From positions 248,001 to 312,000 of the forward strand of contig NZ_JAIQDW010000001.1 in NCBI RefSeq assembly GCF_020026925.1: DNA of 64,000 nucleotides, read 5' to 3'. The notes beneath the pieces are model-generated. The model had not been told where the DNA came from and ran no database searches. It worked only from the letters and a program-made list of their open reading frames with translations. Positions 62,708-64,000 of the stretch are shown in pieces. Within the stretch, counting starts at the first letter, position 1. Each line of letters opens with the position of its first letter. This DNA comes from Flavobacterium hibisci. Its GTDB lineage: Bacteria; Bacteroidota; Bacteroidia; Flavobacteriales; Flavobacteriaceae. Made by a program: the position numbers and the translations under genes.

Positions 62708-63859
62708 TTAATTTGCTAATTGGATTAAAGTTTCTTTAATACTACTAATAACAGTCAATATTTCTTGCTCAGTGTTTTTATTGCTCAGACTAAATCTGAT
62801 AGCAGAGAATGCATCTGTATCATTTAGGCCCATTGCTAATAAAACATGTGAGGGTTCAAATAAAGCAGAGGTACAAGCTGAACCGTTACTTACTGCTATT
62901 GTTTGATATCTATCTATAAACATGTTGGCATCAAAATTTGGAAAACAGGCATTTATAGTATTATAGAGACGATGCTCTTTACTACCATTAATAAAGACAC
63001 CTCTGATGTTAAGTAATTCTATTTCCAGAATATCCCTCAATGATTTAATATAAGTGGTATTCTCTGTCATTTCTAGAGATGCAATTTCACATGCTTTAGC
63101 AAAACCAACAATTGCTGGAACGTTCAGAGTACCACTTCTAAGCCCACGCTCATGTCCTCCGCCATGTTGTATAGGGAAAATCTGTCTTGGTGAAACTGTT
63201 TCTTGATTAATATATAATGCTCCTATTCCCTTCGGGCCATAAAATTTATGCGCAGAAAAACATAATAAGTCTATATGATTAAATTCAGTAATGTTAATTG
63301 GTAATTTACCAACTGCCTGAGTAGCATCAGTCATTAACAATACTTTCTTAGAATTAGTAATTGTACTAATTTCCTTAATTGGTTGTATAACTCCGGTTTC
63401 ATTATTTACCCACATGATACAAACTAACAGTGTATCTTGCCTAATTGAAAGAATAAGATTCTCAATATCTATTAATCCATTGGGATTGACGGGAAGATAT
63501 TCAATTTCAAACCCAACAGTTTCTAAAAATTTACAAGTGTCTAAAACTGCCTTATGTTCAGTTTGCAAGGTTATTATATGTCTTTTAGAATTATTGGGAT
63601 CTAATGCGATTCCTTTTAATGCAATATTTATACTTTCTGTGGCACCTGAAGTAAAAATAATTTCTTTCGGATCGCTATTGATCAAAGATGAAACTATTTC
63701 TCTGGAATTTTCTACAATTTTTTTTGCTGCAAGTCCAAAATGGTGTGTACTTGATGCGTTTCCATAATTATTTTTAAAATAGGGGTACATCGCCTCAATA
63801 ACGCGATCATCAATAGCAGTTGTTGAATTATTATCAAGATATATTAATTCGTTATTCAT
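62708..63859 (-). CDS. sspA: Cysteine desulfurase, SspA/DndA/IscS type
   Basis: A 383-residue PLP enzyme: YLDNNSTTAID at the start, IIFTSGATESIN, TLQTEHKAVLD, and the PLP-binding Lys205 in CFSAHKFYGPKGIG. The GGGHERGLRSGT loop and the catalytic Cys329 in VSNGSACTSAL are also present. It would take sulfur from cysteine and pass it to SspD. Housekeeping IscS is similar, but the defence context and coupling to the GHKL gene favour SspA. It is on the opposite strand from sspBCD, about 6 kb away, rather than next to sspB. The promoter must lie in 63860-64000, which is AT-rich. Confidence 0.82.
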   Translation of the reverse strand: MNNELIYLDNNSTTAIDDRVIEAMYPYFKNNYGNASSTHHFGLAAKKIVENSREIVSSLINSDPKEIIFTSGATESINIALKGIALDPNNSKRHIITLQTEHKAVLDTCKFLETVGFEIEYLPVNPNGLIDIENLILSIRQDTLLVCIMWVNNETGVIQPIKEISTITNSKKVLLMTDATQAVGKLPINITEFNHIDLLCFSAHKFYGPKGIGALYINQETVSPRQIFPIQHGGGHERGLRSGTLNVPAIVGFAKACEIASLEMTENTTYIKSLRDILEIELLNIRGVFINGSKEHRLYNTINACFPNFDANMFIDRYQTIAVSNGSACTSALFEPSHVLLAMGLNDTDAFSAIRFSLSNKNTEQEILTVISSIKETLIQLAN

Positions 63860-64000
63860 TTTAAGTATATAAATTTTGTTTCTAAATTAACTAAATTATT
63901 TAGAAAAGTCCGAAGTGTTTTTATATTTTCTAAAAAAATATTAGTTTTTTATTTACAAAATATTAGTTTATTAGTTAGGCAAATAATATTCGGAATAATT

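Noticed and set aside
49024..63859. Classical double-strand Dnd system (dndBCDE with dptFGH)
   Set aside because: The DUF4007-ATPase-PAPS-reductase order matches Ssp; no DndD/DndE or DptFGH-like genes were recognised.
1..64000. CRISPR arrays, tRNA or rRNA genes, integrase and complete insertion sequences
   Set aside because: Looked for repeats with regular spacers, cloverleaf-like genes, rRNA segments and transposase or tyrosine-recombinase signatures; none could be supported.

Overview
The window is AT-rich DNA from a member of the Bacteroidota, most likely a Flavobacterium-like genus. The evidence is a SusC/SusD pair, DUF3347/DUF2911/DUF305 copper-island proteins, a Bacteroidota mobilisation set (RHH protein, relaxase, TraG-like coupling protein), PcfJ/PcfK-like genes and a dinB-dnaE pair. 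No rRNA, tRNA, CRISPR array, integrase or intact insertion sequence was seen. The whole stretch reads as accessory DNA.

Region 1 (about 1-20.7 kb, nearly all minus strand) is a copper/heavy-metal resistance island. In transcription order it holds a Cys-rich exported protein, two DUF3347 proteins, a haem-binding c-type protein, a CusA-type RND pump (frameshifted), a TolC-type outer-membrane protein, two CusB-type adaptors, another DUF3347 lipoprotein, a CopA-type P-ATPase, an orphan HhH/nuclease-like protein, a DUF2911-TPR protein, a DUF305 membrane protein and a multicopper oxidase with a CopB-like tail. A beta-barrel porin (also frameshifted), a second Cys-rich protein and the start of a TonB-dependent receptor follow. 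A short Cys/Met/His metal-binding module recurs six times in five of these proteins. Together they would oxidise Cu(I), pump it from the cytoplasm and expel it across both membranes.

Region 2 (21.1-38.4 kb) is the backbone of a mobilisable element: a nuclease-like protein, PcfJ-like and PcfK-like proteins, SSB, a dnaE/dinB translesion pair and the mob genes with an oriT-like region. Between ssb and dnaE, on the opposite strand, sits a two-gene cassette: a sacsin-type GHKL ATPase and an AlbA_2/Schlafen-like protein with a HEPN-type C-terminus. It looks like a defence system.

Region 3 (38.5-48.1 kb) holds a MauE-like membrane protein, a small Cys-containing exported peptide, an S9 peptidase and SusC/SusD. 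This resembles a peptide or nutrient uptake locus.

Region 4 (48.4-63.9 kb) is a defence island built round a single-strand phosphorothioation (Ssp-type) system. It has an Xre regulator, a DUF262-HNH protein resembling SspE, a PD-(D/E)XK-like protein, then sspB (DUF4007), sspC (ATPase) and sspD (PAPS-reductase-like). Four extra genes follow in the same orientation: a nucleoside-deoxyribosyltransferase-like protein, a membrane coiled-coil protein, a nuclease-less DUF262 protein and a SIR2 protein. Convergent to these are sspA (cysteine desulfurase) and a second GHKL ATPase. A 10-G tract lies just before sspB and a 105-nt imperfect hairpin lies before the regulator.

The most novel-looking items are the extra genes attached to the Ssp core, the sacsin/AlbA-HEPN pair, the G10 tract, the long hairpin, and the two single-base homopolymer frameshifts in the metal island.
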